From Chromobotia macracanthus (lineage: Eukaryota > Chordata > Actinopteri > Cypriniformes > Botiidae): a DNA stretch of 64,000 nucleotides. The stretch is from contig JAZGTH010000159.1 of the NCBI GenBank assembly GCA_036877525.1, positions 72,501-136,500 of the forward strand, given 5' to 3'. The notes beneath the pieces were generated by a model. It was given only the letters and a program-made list of their open reading frames with translations. It did not search any database and was not told the DNA's origin. The position numbers were made by a program, and so were the translations under genes. Numbering within the stretch: the stretch's first letter is position 1; each line of letters opens with the position of its first letter. Shown piece after piece: positions 10,801 through 25,800 of this stretch.

Positions 10801-13800
10801 CAAGTCTTTGTGTGTTTGTGTTATATTATTACGTTACCTGTGGAGTCTTTCTGGATTAAAAACTCAATCTGCATACAGTTGTAATTGTAGTAAAAACAGT
10901 ATTTGGTTCATGCCGCCCCAGATTAATGGGATCATGGGGATTACTAATCTTAGAATCTTTGTTATTGAAAGATTGTACGGTTTAAGGATCTCGGACTCGT
11001 CACTGAGACTGGGTTTGACCAATGCAGTAATTATACTGTCACTAAAATCAGATATCAGACAGAAAGCTAATCAGATGCATCATACAACAGGGAAAACATG
11101 GAGGAGCAACACAAGGGCTTTCTGGCCTGTAGCACGTTCATCCTGCAGTTCTACATGAAATGTCTCTGAAGGCTCCATACACGGGCCGCAGCAAAGGGAA
11201 TCAAATAACTGGACAAGGCAAGTGACAAGTTTGGGTCTGAGGACAGCAAGGTGGGTTTGCAAACCTCGTCTCTCTGGAAACCAGGAAGAAGCTGTCGTCC
11301 GGGGCATCGATCCAATTGGGCCGTCTTTTGCGTAGCATCAGGCCACTAGCGCGAAGGTTAGCACTTCCGGTGCTACTTCCATTATGCTGCTGAAAGGTAA
11401 AAAAAGAGAAGACCTCAAACTTCAGTCATGACAGAACGCCAGTGGAAGGCTCAGACTGAAACACTGAATGTAGAAAGTAACCCTCAGGTGTGAAGTACTG
11501 TTCTGTATTCAGAAAGCAGCATGTCAGACAAGCAGTCAGATGTCCACAGCTGGTGTATAAGATCCATATGAGATTATATATGAGGGTATATATTTTTTGC
11601 TATCCCATGAGGCCATGGAAGCTGATGAGCTGATGAGAAAAGGTTTAAAAAAAACTAAGTGTACGTGTTAAATTGTAAATCTATGTAAATTATTTCTGTG
11701 GTTGTTGTACTACATCACAGGATATAGTACTATATCACAGGATATAGTACTATAACATGCCATGTCCAGTCTTCCAGGTATGTAGTCATACTCTACATCT
11801 GCATACCTAAAAAACATATTTTTAAGCATTAGCATCTTAATAACAAACGCTGTTTTAATCTTGGTGTCTCAGGTTTAAGTTCTGCCTAGAACCTGTCTGG
11901 AAGTTTTCTCTGGTTTCAGGTCTGGTTACAAACTAGCAATAAAACAAGCCCACCATATTTACATTACTCATAAAAGAGTGTTTGTTTAGCTCTCCCTCCT
12001 GTGAGAAACCTTCGAGACTGGAGACTGAAACTGTCACAACATCAGCTGCATCTGTGTTTGAAAGCATTTTTCTCTCTAAGCAACACAAAGCCTGTGAGTG
12101 ATTTATTTTTACTTCAGTGGAAACCCTGCAGATGTATCTCATGCTGAGTTAAACATCTGATACTTACCAGAATCGGTCCCACAATATGACCAGAGTTTTC
12201 TATAACAGAAAAGAGGTATATATATATTGAGAATACTAATGTTAAACATGGATATATCACAGCATGTATAGTGTGGTACAAAATCAATTTTAGTTGAGAA
12301 ATAAACACATTTCATGTCTTAATACTTGGTATGTCCCTCTTTTATTTAATGATCACATAAACTTAAACCTGATGATCCATTAGCATGAACATTTGTGCCG
12401 CAATGAAAAGAAGAACCAGGAATTTTACCAGAAGGAAAATTGGTTGTCACAAATTTGCCTAATAATCTGGAAAAAGTCACAATCTTCAATATTTCTTATC
12501 TATTTTCTCTGATCTGTTTTCTCTAGCCTTTATTTGAAGGTTAAATTAGATTTCCAGGATGTTCTCAGACTTTTGGGTCACACAGTATATGTCTGAATGT
12601 GCACATGCACCTTGGCCTGGCACACCAGCCCGCCGTTCTGTGGACTCCAGCCTGCTATGATGATGATAGCTCCGTTTTCCCAGCATACCGAGCGGCCCAT
12701 GGCTGGGAAGAGAGGAAAGCAGTCGGCGCGGGGGCTGCACCTGAAGGCTGGGGGTGCGCTGAGGCCGTTGAAGGTGAGGTGCTGGACGAGACTCTGAAAC
12801 ATCAGACAACGTCACTCTGTAGCATCAGTTACAGCAGGAGACGTGTACTCCTGCACAAAGAGCATCAGACCGTTCTGATAATAAGTGTCTCACCGAGATA
12901 CTGCAGGATGCTGGTCAGGGAGCCTCTAGGAGAAGATCTGGACTTCACAGGTCGCCCCGTCATTCCTTCTGACACTCTGATCATATCTGTTTATCAACCA
13001 AAAGAACAAAACAAACAAATGGAGACAGAGCCAGGTCAATGAGCTACAAAGCAGGAAAGAGCCACACACACACAAAAGGTACAGTGAAGAAGTCTGCTTG
13101 ATGGATGCTGCTGTGACACACCGCCCTGTGAAGAACGTTCTTACAGCAGTCCAGTCCTTCACTGCTCCTGCTTTAGGCTCTGCCCCTGAATTCCAGAATG
13201 TTGATCTGACCACAATGAATCCATTATTATCATTTCTGCAGTTCATTTTAAAAGTCCATCAAACTCAGGAGGTGTTTAGGCAGTTTTTTCTCAGGCAGTT
13301 CTTATTGTTTTGACAAAGCTACTCACTAGAAGACATATTGATACAGTCCAATCCATTGTCTGTTCAGCAACAGCTATAATGTGGAAAAATCAGACAGACT
13401 GATGCATTATCTACTGACAAAAAACTCATTTGTTACATTGAATGAAACCTTAGTGCAGCACTGGGCCTTCAGGGAAGTGCTGAAGCAGCGGTTTGGTCGT
13501 TCTGTGTAACCAGCTGCATGCTAGTGGTGTCTAATAGACTAATTATAAACTACGGTTGAAACAGTGCAAACATCCAAAGATGTTTTAGCACAATCATGTC
13601 ATTTCTTTACCTATGCAATGACATTGCTGTTGCATGTGCTTTTCATGGCACTTTTGGTTTTATAATGTCATCTCCATATTATAGTTTTCATGCAAAAGTC
13701 AGATGCATGAAAATGACCACACACAAAGAATGGTTTTCCACAATGTATGAGTCTTACATTTTTAATGCTGTATACATTTTTTTGCTCCATGATTGTCATG

Positions 13801-16800
13801 CATATTTCTCTGACAGGCAGAACGTAACCTGGTTAGCCAGCAGCTTATATGAGAAAAAACAAATATTGCATTCACAGCAGCTTGTCATGAGCACACGTCA
13901 GCATGGCACAAATGTGAGCACGTTCACTAAGAAACATCAACAGTCATGACGACACGATCGGAGTCAATGGAGCTCATTCTGTCAGAGACAGACTCATGAT
14001 CGCTGCTCTGCTCTAAGTGTGCGTGCAACACAATGACAGATAAACAAGACACATGAAACTACAAGGACTCCAGAGATGGTTTCAGCCATGGTTTTATTTG
14101 TGTTTGGGTTGCCTAGAAGATATTCACACACAAAAAATAAGAGACAAACCAAAGAGCATGCCCAAAGGTCGCTTCACGCTTCAGACAAATGTCAAGAACA
14201 ACTTGTTATAGTTGGGCTATGTACAGGTTTGTGTTGGGCAGAGGCAGAGGTATAATGGAAGCACAGAATGGAGGATTCATATGATGGGAGTGAAGGCAAT
14301 GCAAAAGGAAGCAGGAAAGCTTAAGGAAAGCGTTTTCGTTTCCCTGTAAAACTGACCTGTTAGTAAGTGCCTGTCAAAACCTCTGTATAATCAGAGCAAA
14401 TGTCCACTGTAGTCCCTCAGAACAACGTCTGGCCACCATTACACATTTCACTATTAAATTTTACCATTACAAATTCTGAGTTTGTGATTTATGAGCAAAA
14501 TTGAGGGAAGACTCACTGTTACACATCATTTCACGCTCTCATGCACTCCGCACATTAATATCTAACATTACTGCCATCATCCACACAAAACTGAAAATGT
14601 CACATAAAAAGTGGACAAAATCAGACACTACCTCACAGCTGCTGCTTGTAATACAGACCTGCATTTGCAAATCAGGGTCTAGACCGCAATGCAGACCACC
14701 AGAACCATTCTCCTCCTGTCTGAAATTCAGTGCCAACATTACACTTCTCAAGACCTGATGTCTTAATCAACTGCTGCCGTTTTAAAAGCTTTCCCAGTTT
14801 TTAACCGGCGATTTGACAGTTTAGTGTGCAATCTCTAAACAGACTTTAAACTTTTGTCCCAAACAACAGGCAGTGTCTATATCCACCTCTAACTGATGAT
14901 GAAGTGTTTTCTCAAACTCTACCTCCAGTTAATTGGATCATACATTGTGCCAGCAAAAGTCCATAATCCTTCCATTATATAAGCACACAGAAAGAGTTCA
15001 CAAGACGTTCCTACATCATCTCATTTCACAGATACAAGCCAGTCAATTTTTTTACTTGACTGATCAGAGACTTTAGTAAATCCATTAGCTATGCCTCACA
15101 ACAGTTATTCTTTGGTTCTAAAGCAAACCAGTCTGTTTCAACAAGATAAAATAATACATTTTCTTCTTAACATTGCTATTGCTTCATTGTTACAACACAT
15201 TTATGAATTCTGTATTCACATTTATGAACAGTAAAAGGCTCCAGACTTCAGTACCCAGGGGTATTTAAATGGAAATTACAGAAATTAAAGCCGAGGCATC
15301 AACACACATTTTACCCACAATTCCACACTCCAGTAACAAATCTCTGTTGATTAGTTTGACAGGGACAGTTTCTTAATTGATTAAACAAGCGCTATAAATC
15401 TTGGAATGCCCCACAATAAAATCCTTATATTGTTCCATTTAATCTCAGTCAGTAACTGAACTTCTTGTACATCTTACAGTAATGAAAATCAAAATAACCT
15501 AAATGCCCTAAAGTAAAATGTACAAATACACTACTCACTAGTACTAATCACACTGCAAGATTGCTTTATTAGGCAGTTGTAGGTATAATGTTCTGGAAAA
15601 TAAGCATAATTTTTAGAAACATTCTAGCTTACAAATGATGATATTTGTTCTGTGCAAAAGCAAAAAGTAGCTTCTGTCTAAACCAAATGTACCAGTAACT
15701 AAACTTCAACCTGACATCCACTCAGTCCAGATGTGTTGACAGTGTTAACTATTCACAAACCTATTTAAATATACCAAATGTAGAGATACAAATTAAATTT
15801 TTTTCCTACACAGTAAAATGAATCACATACTGCATCATTCCAACCTTGAGACAACAGTTTAAATCCTTCTAAACATGACTAATATTGATAAAAATATGCC
15901 TGTCTCCTGGAAGTACCAAAACGAAAGTAATTTTTAAAACACTACAATGTGAGTGCAGAAGAATAAGGACACAACACTGAAACAAGTTTTCCTTCTTAGA
16001 GGGAGAAAAGGGGAAGCCTTTCAGCAAAAATGAACTGAAGTATCAAAACGTTACTTCAAACAAAACATGATTCCTAGTCAATTTAGTACATAAGTGTCCA
16101 AAATATAGCTTAAGCTTAAAGAAGTTTTAATACATTTAAGGCTAAATTTCAAGTGAAATTACAATTTGGGGAAAAGCAATATGATAATCTCTGTGTGCTA
16201 CGTTTGCATATAAAATTCTCTTCATCAAACTGACACCACTGCTATAAAATGTGCTTAAACACCAATGACATCACAAAACCCTTAACTTCAGTCAACAGGT
16301 ACAAAAAAGTGAATCTGAAATGAAGAGATGATTGAAACGCAAGTTATGGAGGACAGACAGTCTTTATTGGAAATGGGGTGGGGAGAATACAAAAATCCAA
16401 ATAATATAATAACAATAATTATAATAATAATAAAACCATTCAGGACAAGAAGATGAGGGGTAGGAATGACAGTGAAATGTGAAGAGGCGTGGTCAGAGAG
16501 CAGAGAGGGCGGGGCACTGTGGGTGGGTGTGTGTTGGTGTGTGTTTGCACGCAAGGCTGAAGTTAGGAATTTAAAGAGCTCTTACACTCCGCCTTTATAG
16601 CGCCACAGTTAATGGGCACAAAGGGGCGGCGCGCAGCCCGGCGCAGCCTGATGAGGTCACGGCACATGTGACGCGCCAGCTTGGTTAGGCGCGTGGCCTG
16701 CAGCAGAAACGCTTGCTTGGTCTTCATAGAGGACTTGGGGCTGCCGCTGTTCCTCATGGGAACCATGTGGGAAGACTGACGGGGGCCATGTCCTCGAGAT

Positions 16801-19800
16801 CGTGACTCCTGTGGAGGGAAACATGAGAAAATAAGGCTGTTATAAAGAAGCACAATTAAATAAACTGTTCAAGAGTTCAGTCTCATGCACATGGGATGCC
16901 AGTTTATTTGCAAACCATTTTTTTTCAGTCTAATATGTGATAAACACAGTCTGGTTTTCACAACTTTAAAGTGCCCATATCTAACACAGCTATGGTGAGC
17001 ACTGACATGGCCATTGACAAAGCAACTACACTAAAGTTACTGTCTTCAAGTATTATTGTTTTGAAGTTAAAAGTGAAACTAGTGTTTTTAGCATTGCTGG
17101 TGCCCTGTCATGAACCTGCCCCAACAACAAACAGAATCGAACCGCGGCTCCAGAACCAGGATAAGAACCAAACACTTGGTATACTGTTACACCCCTAGTG
17201 AAAGAATTTCAGAATAACCTCTCTTCACAAACACACTGTACTTCTTACATTGGGTGATGGGCTTTGGGGTGTCTTATCCTCCGCCCCCTCGGCTCTGCTT
17301 GGCATCTTCAGGCCACCGTACTTTTTCCAGTACATCCAACAGGACACACACAGACGACACTGCATGTTAGGAGGACCCCAGGAATACCACTGTGCAGACT
17401 GTACGGCTGTGAAAACACACACACATCACAGGGGTTGAGCCCACTGACGGCTCATACTCTGCCTCTCCTGACGGATCATCAAACCACACTCACAAACCAA
17501 AAACAGTGAGTGTTTGTTGCTGGAATTTACATAACAATAAACCAACTGAAAGCATTGTAAAGCACTTGACACTGTTAATGTGAAGGATAACTGTCTGCAG
17601 AGGATATAACGGGTCTGTTCATGACACCGAAAATAAATCATATTCAGAACTGAAATGGCTTCAACGAATCAGGAAGTTTTCATTTATTAATTTATAAGAA
17701 TTTTTTTATTTTATAAGATTGCATCCAGTCAAATTATTGTACTTTAATTCTTATGCCACTGTCAAGCCACATAAACAGAACTGCTGAAAGCATCACAAAG
17801 CTACAGAGTTTACAATGTTTTCAGGAAAAACGGGTGCACATTAAATGGACAAAACACTTTTTATCCTTTAAGAAAATGTTCAGCAAACCGAAATGCATTT
17901 ATAATGTAATGTTCTAGCACACAACGATAAGACTAGATTCCTTTACTCTGCTACCATGTTTTCATTCGTTACTATAAAGCGACATGGACTGAAACCAGAC
18001 ATCACTGGTCACACAGTTTGTAGTGCTAAAGCTCTGACTGGTCTGACTGGAAGATGAGTGCAAATGCAGCATCCAGCCACACTGATTACACAAAGTGTGA
18101 CATGCCCTCATACTCACCAAAGCAGCTCTCACACGCTCTGCCACTTCCAGCTGTGTGTAAACTGCCCGAGCCTGCCGCGCCATTCACAGCTGCCATCTTG
18201 CCGTTGCTAACGGAGATCTGGTTAGGGTTGGGTTTGTTGCTGTAGGGCAAACATTACAGAAGAGGATTTAGTGACATCTGACTACTGTGAATGTCATAGA
18301 GGGTTCCTGCAGCATTCACACTTACTATGTGGGGATGTAGACTTGCTTCAGTTTACTTTCTGCTTCAGCTGCTTTCAATCGTTTCTGGAGAACATGATTA
18401 ATAATCAGCACAAAACAAGACTGGAAACAGTTACTGGAAACAGCTGGAGTGTCTTCTGGAATAACCGCTCACCTGCTGGACATATCTGTCTGTGGTTTTC
18501 CACATGTAATAATACTCAATGATACTGCTCAGGGACTTCCATGGAAGCTGAAATTAAACATAAGTAACTTCAGAAGGACTGTGAGGAGGTTGAAGTTACA
18601 GGTGACGCTCCTCTCATGGCTTCCATTAAGAAACTGTGGGATTCAGAGTTTAAGGCGATATACAGTTTTGTTACTAAAATTATATAATCGTAACAATTAG
18701 TAAAATCTGCATGTCTCTAAAAGTATTGTGCACTGGAGCAAGTCTGATGATCCATATTATTATTTCAGTATGATCCAGAAATATTCCAAAGATTCCTGTG
18801 TGCTTTGGTCAAAGTAAAGACCTCTGACCCGTTCTACAAAGCAGCTGACACAAAGCAGCTCTACTTGTTTGATGTGACCTAGAGAAAGACATTCTTTCAT
18901 TTTCCACAAAACAATTCCATTTATTTTAACTTAATTTAACTTTCTCAAAGCCCTAAATCTTTGTTTTCAGGTTTAAAAATAGAATGAGACATTTGGACCC
19001 CACAGTAATTCCTCCAAAATGCTGATCAACAGAGATGAAGTCTAGAGTTACATGGAACATTATTCTGAGGACAGCAGGTCTGGAATCATGATCATTCTTG
19101 AGCACCTGCTGAGCACAAAGCAAGTGAGGAAACCTGTGAAGGAGAAATCTTTAAAGCTGCTGGATTTTCTTACGTTCACTGTGTATGAGGCAGATCAGAG
19201 GACAAACACTCACACGTTCATATGCACATCCTGAGGTGCTGCCTGTGTGTATGAGCACTTGTATTTTACTTGTGCTTTTTCACTCTTATTTCAGTGTTTC
19301 AAGCTGATCAGAAATAGGAACAGCAATCATTAGAACAAAGTCTAGAATAAAGTATAAATCTTTGTTTCTAAAGGAATGTATGTTTTCTCAACTGTTTCAC
19401 TTACTGAATGACATTATACATTATAAAGAAATAACATCATTACAAGCACAGTGACGTAATCTGAGGAGAGTAAATATGAACAGACATGTATATAACAACT
19501 GTTAGGTATCTTTCACCTGTAGCATGTTTCTCACTCTGCCCCTGTACATCTTGGTTGACATGGGGTTTAGAATGTCACATGTATCCTTACTAGTCTTACT
19601 ATTTCATAATGAAGGAATGGTCTCTTCTGTTGTTCTGTGGGAGGAGGAAGTTTATAGCAAACCTCACATGTTTCACACAGTCTATAAAGCTGATAGTGTT
19701 TAGTCTCTCCTGCAGGTCATCTCAGGTAACGGGGTTTGAACCTTACAGTTACACATCTGTGCTCTCTGAGCTACAGCAATCTCTGGTTTGCTGGTCTAAA

Positions 19801-22800
19801 TCTCGGCCATATCTGACAGCGTGTACAGAATCAAGCAGAAAAACGTGATTCTGCATTTCACTCTTATAGGGCTGATGGGAGATTTTGTTTTCTCTACTTT
19901 TAGTTTCAGCACAAAGGAGTCACTATCAATTTTGGACTGTTTTTACCATCTGCAATGAAGTTTTTGGTAAACGTGCAGCTGTTTTGTTCCATTTTAAAAA
20001 GAGACCACAGAGTAAAGAATTTCTCAGATCAAAAAAACAGCTTCTCATCCTGTTCACACCCTCACGCTGAAGATATCACTCCAGATCTGATACAAATGTG
20101 CTCGTGTGTCACAAGAAACATGCAAACAAATCCTTTCAGCTTGTTCAGTCAGTTCTTGGTTTATCTCTCCTGCTCTCCATCCTATCATTAGTAACATTGT
20201 TCTTGTATTTGCTGCTACAAACTAGATCATCTATCTTCTCAGTCACCTCTGTTCCCGTAGCACCATGTGAGACACATTGTTCTGTTAGAGGTGAAATCTC
20301 TAGAGAACCAGGTTTCATTCAGGGGCTCAAGACACAATTCCCAGCAATTCTCCATGTGACTCTAACTCCACAGAAAAGCCACCTGATTCGCCAAGAGAAA
20401 GAGTGCTTTTGCATGACTTTTGGGTTGATTGTTGTAAGACGATTGCTCAACCTCTTTGTCCTTGCTTGATAAACTTGCCTGAAGATTCCTGTGTATTGTT
20501 TTCACAGTTCACACCTTTCACATAACATTCTGCAGCAGCCATTTCTGCAGTGTTACACTTCTCTTGATCTGTATTATTTTCTGTCATACATGCTTGTTTA
20601 ATAAACGTGACTTATTTATTTCACATTTGTTTTTACATCTATGTTTAAGAAATAATCAATCAGTCGCAGGTACCAGTCGCTTGACTTAATTCCCTCTCTC
20701 CACTTTCTGTATGTTCTGAAATAAAACAAAGCATTTGCCAGCCACTCACAAAGTCCTGCCTGATGTCGTTGAAGTCTTTGCCGTACTTCTCCAGCGCCTC
20801 CTCGAACAGGCTAGCCTCTGACGCACTCCACTCCTCCATCTCGTCTCTGCACAGCACAGGTCCTCCCTGAGGCACCAGTACACTCAGAGCACTGGACAGG
20901 TCATAGCCGTGCTGGTGCAGTGTGTCCATGGCATGGAACTTCAGAACATGAGACAGACAGAGAGAGAATCAGCACACGGTTTCCACCTCTCCTGTGGATA
21001 TATAGAGAGAAAGTGTGTGTGTACCAGTGTGATGTCTCGTGAGGCTGCCGCGGCGCTCATGTGTAAGCTGGGCTGTCTAACGGAGCTGCTGCAGTCAAGG
21101 GCTCGGGCAAATGTACCCACCGCTCTACACAAACATTCAACATTAAACTTCTGTCATGCCATCAGAGGTTTGCAGTGTCTTTTAAAATGCATGTCCCTTC
21201 TGATTGAAGACAGCTGGGAAAAACAATACTTAAGAGAGAATCACATTTGTGCTGCACACACTGTGATTTGTGCAGTAAATTATTAGCTTCCAATCCTGAG
21301 ACCTGAGAGACGTCCTGAGACAAAAGCACTTGAGACCTGAGAGACGTGAGTGTTTGTTGTATTAACATGACACACACCGAGCCACCACGAGGAATTGATC
21401 GATCTGCTTGCTGCTCAGTGGACACTCAGGGTCCCACATCCTCTCCTCCAGTTTGGACTGATCTCTGTCATCAGCTTCTCCTAAAGACAAACTCACTGTC
21501 ATCAGAACGGCCATGTAAAACCAGCAGATAACATCTGTCAATCAGTAATTCTCTCAAGAAAACCCTAGGCAGCTTGTTACCATGACGACAATCTGAATGA
21601 AAACTTACATCAAATCTGCATTAAATTATTAAGCAAGCTAAGGAAGTTTACAAAGGATGACCACAACTTATTTTTGCATTTATAAATACTGAACTGGTTT
21701 AAATAAAACATATTGTTGTTTAGCTATCATTACAAAGCTGATTCTCTGCAAAGATTTGCCTAAACACATATCTGAAAACAGCTTTCTTTACACTGTTACT
21801 AGCCTCCTACTACAGAAGATGAGAGCTGCTGACTGGATGTGAGATGGGAGTTAGGGTTAGGGTTATTTGTCTATCTTATGTGTGAAGACTGATGGAGGCT
21901 GACACTTCTGCAAATTCAAATTTAATTTTTTCTTCACAGTGACCAAATTCTTCAACTTTAGTACAGCACTACAAACCTTCCTGTAGCATCTCAGGGACGT
22001 CGGCCTGAAAGCGTGGGCCGACACGAATCTCCCCCTTGTCAGCCAGTAGTGTCTTCTGTGTGGGGTCGTACACCAGTGAATAAAAAAATGTATCCTGACA
22101 GAGAGAAAAAAATTAGATATGCAATCAATTTAACACACAAATTAGCTTTTTAAAAGTGAACTGGCATACTTCTTTCTCCAGGTAGGAGAGAACAGCTTCT
22201 GTCTCGTTTAAAAGAGCCACACTGCACTTCCCCCTGTTAAGACAACACCAGAAAAAATGATTCAAAATCAAAGTATAGAGGTCAAGTGACACTACTGACA
22301 CTACTGGAGGAGTGAGAGCAGAGAAGACTGAGACTGTGTGACAGGAGCAGATGAAAGGACAATCATGAAGGAAATGAAGGAAGTGCAGAAAAAGAAAACA
22401 GAAAATCAAAGAAACACTGTCCAAACACAGAGCTGCTGTGGAGTGAATCACAGGATGCTAGTCTGTGCTCCTCTTGTACTGATGGAATGAGCACTACTGT
22501 CTATTCATAAAATCATAATTCAGATTCACTCGTTTATGTGGGTTTTCAGTCATTACCTAAACTGACTTAAATGAAGAACTCAACCCAATGCACTTCCAGC
22601 CTGCCAAAATGACCATTCAATATTTATGGATCATAGAAGCAAAAAAGAATTTAAAAAGATATGACATTTCTTTTATTTGGAGAGTGATATTAATCTCAGT
22701 GAGTTTCACCAGCTCTTCATCAGCAAACATCAATGACACTTGTGTCATGACATTAGTCATGAAACAGACAAGAGCAAACAAATTACCGCATGCTGATCAT

Positions 22801-25800
22801 CAGACCACCAAAACCCCAAAATGGGGGTGTATCTGAGGTGTGTCAGGATGTGTGTGTTTACCTGATGTGTGTGGCAGGGAGGGACTCGTACTGGCGGGAA
22901 AGAAAAAGCTCTCTATGCCGGAGCTGATGTTTCTGTTTCTCAGAGAGCTCAGGCTCAGATGGGCTTTCCTTCTCTTCCTCCAGGTCCTCTGTACACATAC
23001 AGGGAACGAGAAAGGGTAAAAAGCTATACAGGGCCAGATAAACAAAACACATAAAAGCATTATATACATATATTATTATGACACCTACTAAGTGGCTACA
23101 TTATAAAATGAGAACCAATCAGATGAAAGCAAATCTGTTTGGTAAGTCTTATTGTCATTGGCGTTTTATTCTGCAGATGACTAGTAGAAACTCAGTGACA
23201 CTAAAGATCTCTGACATCCACAGATAATTGAATTTGTCAAGCTGACTGTGATTACCAACAGCACTGACCTGATAAAACTCTAAAGTGTTAAAAAGAATGC
23301 CAGTAATGTATACCTGTGTTAAACCATCCATCACAAAATGAAACAACAGCATTAAAATTACACTGAACGCTTTCATTTACTGTATAGGAAAGAGCAAAAT
23401 TAAATCTGAATCTGCAGTGATGAATGTAAAGGACCGCTTTCAACAGTTCTTTTTATCAAGTGTGATGGTGCAGATAGCAAACCCATCATCCAGTTCAAGT
23501 CTCTAATTTAGTCAGTATCTAACTGGCTGGGTTAAATTTGATGAATCCCATAAACGTGAAGCTAGTTTATGAAGACAAATTTGGTGTGGGACCCTGGGCT
23601 CCTGAGACATTAGGACGTCATGTTGCCCAATAACAGGCATCTGGAACTGGTAAATCTTCAAACATCACAGCTCTCCTTCTGCCTTACAGCAGCAGCACAA
23701 GACAGACAGACGCATATTCACAACCAATTCCAACTGACTTCTTATCATGCAAATGTCCTCTTGCAAATGGTACATCACCGACTGTCCTTGGTTTCCTTGA
23801 CAATACATTCACACTGACTCACTTGCATGTTTGTCAGCCAGCTGGATGAGGCTCTGTGAGATGTCTCTTCTCCTGTAGAAACACACCACCTTCGCCTCCA
23901 CATTACCGCTCGCCGTCTGAAAGCAGCAACAAACAGGGCCACCTTGAGGACCTTCCTCTGTAAATGTTCAACCTAAAGCCAAACCCTCTTCTAACCAACA
24001 CTGAAACGCTTGAAGATGATGATGTAGCCTGTTCTGTTTAACCAGCAGTGAATATCAGCTGCTGATGAACAGCTGCTGTGTCTGCACTCATCTGAGAGAC
24101 AGCGAACAGCCACCCGGAGTTTACATTTGTTTAACTTCATTCATTTTTTCTATTTGTTGTGAGCCAGTGAAGGAGTCATTTGCACAAGACTTCATAATCA
24201 AATCTTCCTCAAAAATAATTCTCTGTACATTTCATCGTAGTCAATATTCCACAATGCTTTGCAGAATAAGCTTTATGAATGTGCTGTTTGACATATACCC
24301 TTTTGTGTAGGGCTAAAATCACTGGATGAATGTGTGAGAGAAGGATGATATAGACTGAGCATGTCTCAGTAGTCACACAATCATTAGTTGTATGAAAGCT
24401 ACAGCAGAATTATAACCTGGCTAAGCTCCATGTCAATGTCATGACTGTGTGTGTCCCCACACCCTGCCAGTACACCCAGTGTCCAACACCTCCCATCCCA
24501 TCCCCCGCCCTAAGGCCACTGTACCTTATTCAGTTCCTCTATTCTCCTGATCAGATACGGGTTGCTTGAAGAATTCTCAAAGAAGACATAATCTGCAGCA
24601 CAAGACAACAAAACTGATTTTGATCAATATGAAAACACATCAAAGTTTATAAAGTTATGTCACAGGAAGGAAGACCCAATAAACCAGTGTTCATTCTGTT
24701 TTTAATATCATGCAGAATACATTACACCATTGATTGCTCAGATCCTGCGACTCTGTTAACAATTCCCAGAACTAGATGGTGATGGACCCTTAGTGGTGGC
24801 GGGTACTAGTCTCTGGAATAACCTTCCATTATCTACTAGAAAGACGCCCACTTGAACCCATTTTCAAGTCTCTGTTAAATAACTATTTATTCTCTTTGAC
24901 TTTAAATAGATACACTCAGTCTTTTTCATTTGTTCATTCATTTTTTAAGTCTTTTTCATATTCTTCTGACCTATTAGTATAAATGCGTTTTGCACTGGTC
25001 AAAATATGTTGTATTATGTGGTATTTATATAGTGCCATGTAAGTAAAACTTACATTGACATACTAGATGTAAAATCATTTAACTGAACGTCAGAGCTTAC
25101 AAAAGTCTCTCAAATGAGGCCAGCGGGGACATCGCAGGCGGTTATCGGAAGCTTTATTCACAAGTGACAGTGTCGTGATGGGGACACACTCCCGTCCGCC
25201 GGACCTTCACACCGTGTAACGCACTTCACTGAATCTGCTCGACCCGCAGGATCAGTTTAATTGCCACACAACTGAAAAAGGTCACCGGTGTTGACTATCA
25301 TGTAGCTGCACAGACAGACCGTACACCGGACGTGGTGATCATTAGACGTTTAACAACAAAATAACCCTTTAAACAGCGCACGATGGCGAGGTTTGGGTGA
25401 TTTAGGCTCAAGAAGCGCAATGTGATCGCTGTGCACTGAACAGTCTTTAAAGGCTAGCTCGCTTTGCTGCCGTAACTAATGGATATGTGCCAAAAACGAT
25501 TCAAAAGAGAAACACTGGCGTCCCAAATCAGCATGGCGAGCGAGAATAATCCAGGTTTCTCCTATAAGGTTCAACGTCTGGAAAGCCGTGCTGTATATAC
25601 ATGGCCCCGTGTGTTTTGCATGTAGTGGTGGTAATTTGTTTATGATGTGGCTAGTTAGCAACATGCTAAAATGCTAGTGCGGCTACGATAGTTTGAGAGG
25701 CCTGACCAACATCACAACCCGAAATATTCTCCATCCACCCCGTCGCTCTTTCACCACAACACAGCACATGTTAGAGTACAAAAGCGAGGCACGATTCGCC

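Noticed and set aside
12599..13042. 147-codon plus-strand ORF
   Set aside because: Antisense to two mta3 C-terminal exons whose minus-strand frames, phases and splice sites agree with the family.
21850..21866. Telomere-like GGGTTA repeats (also CCCTAA at about 36067)
   Set aside because: Only two to three units each, within expectation for chance; not an interstitial telomere.
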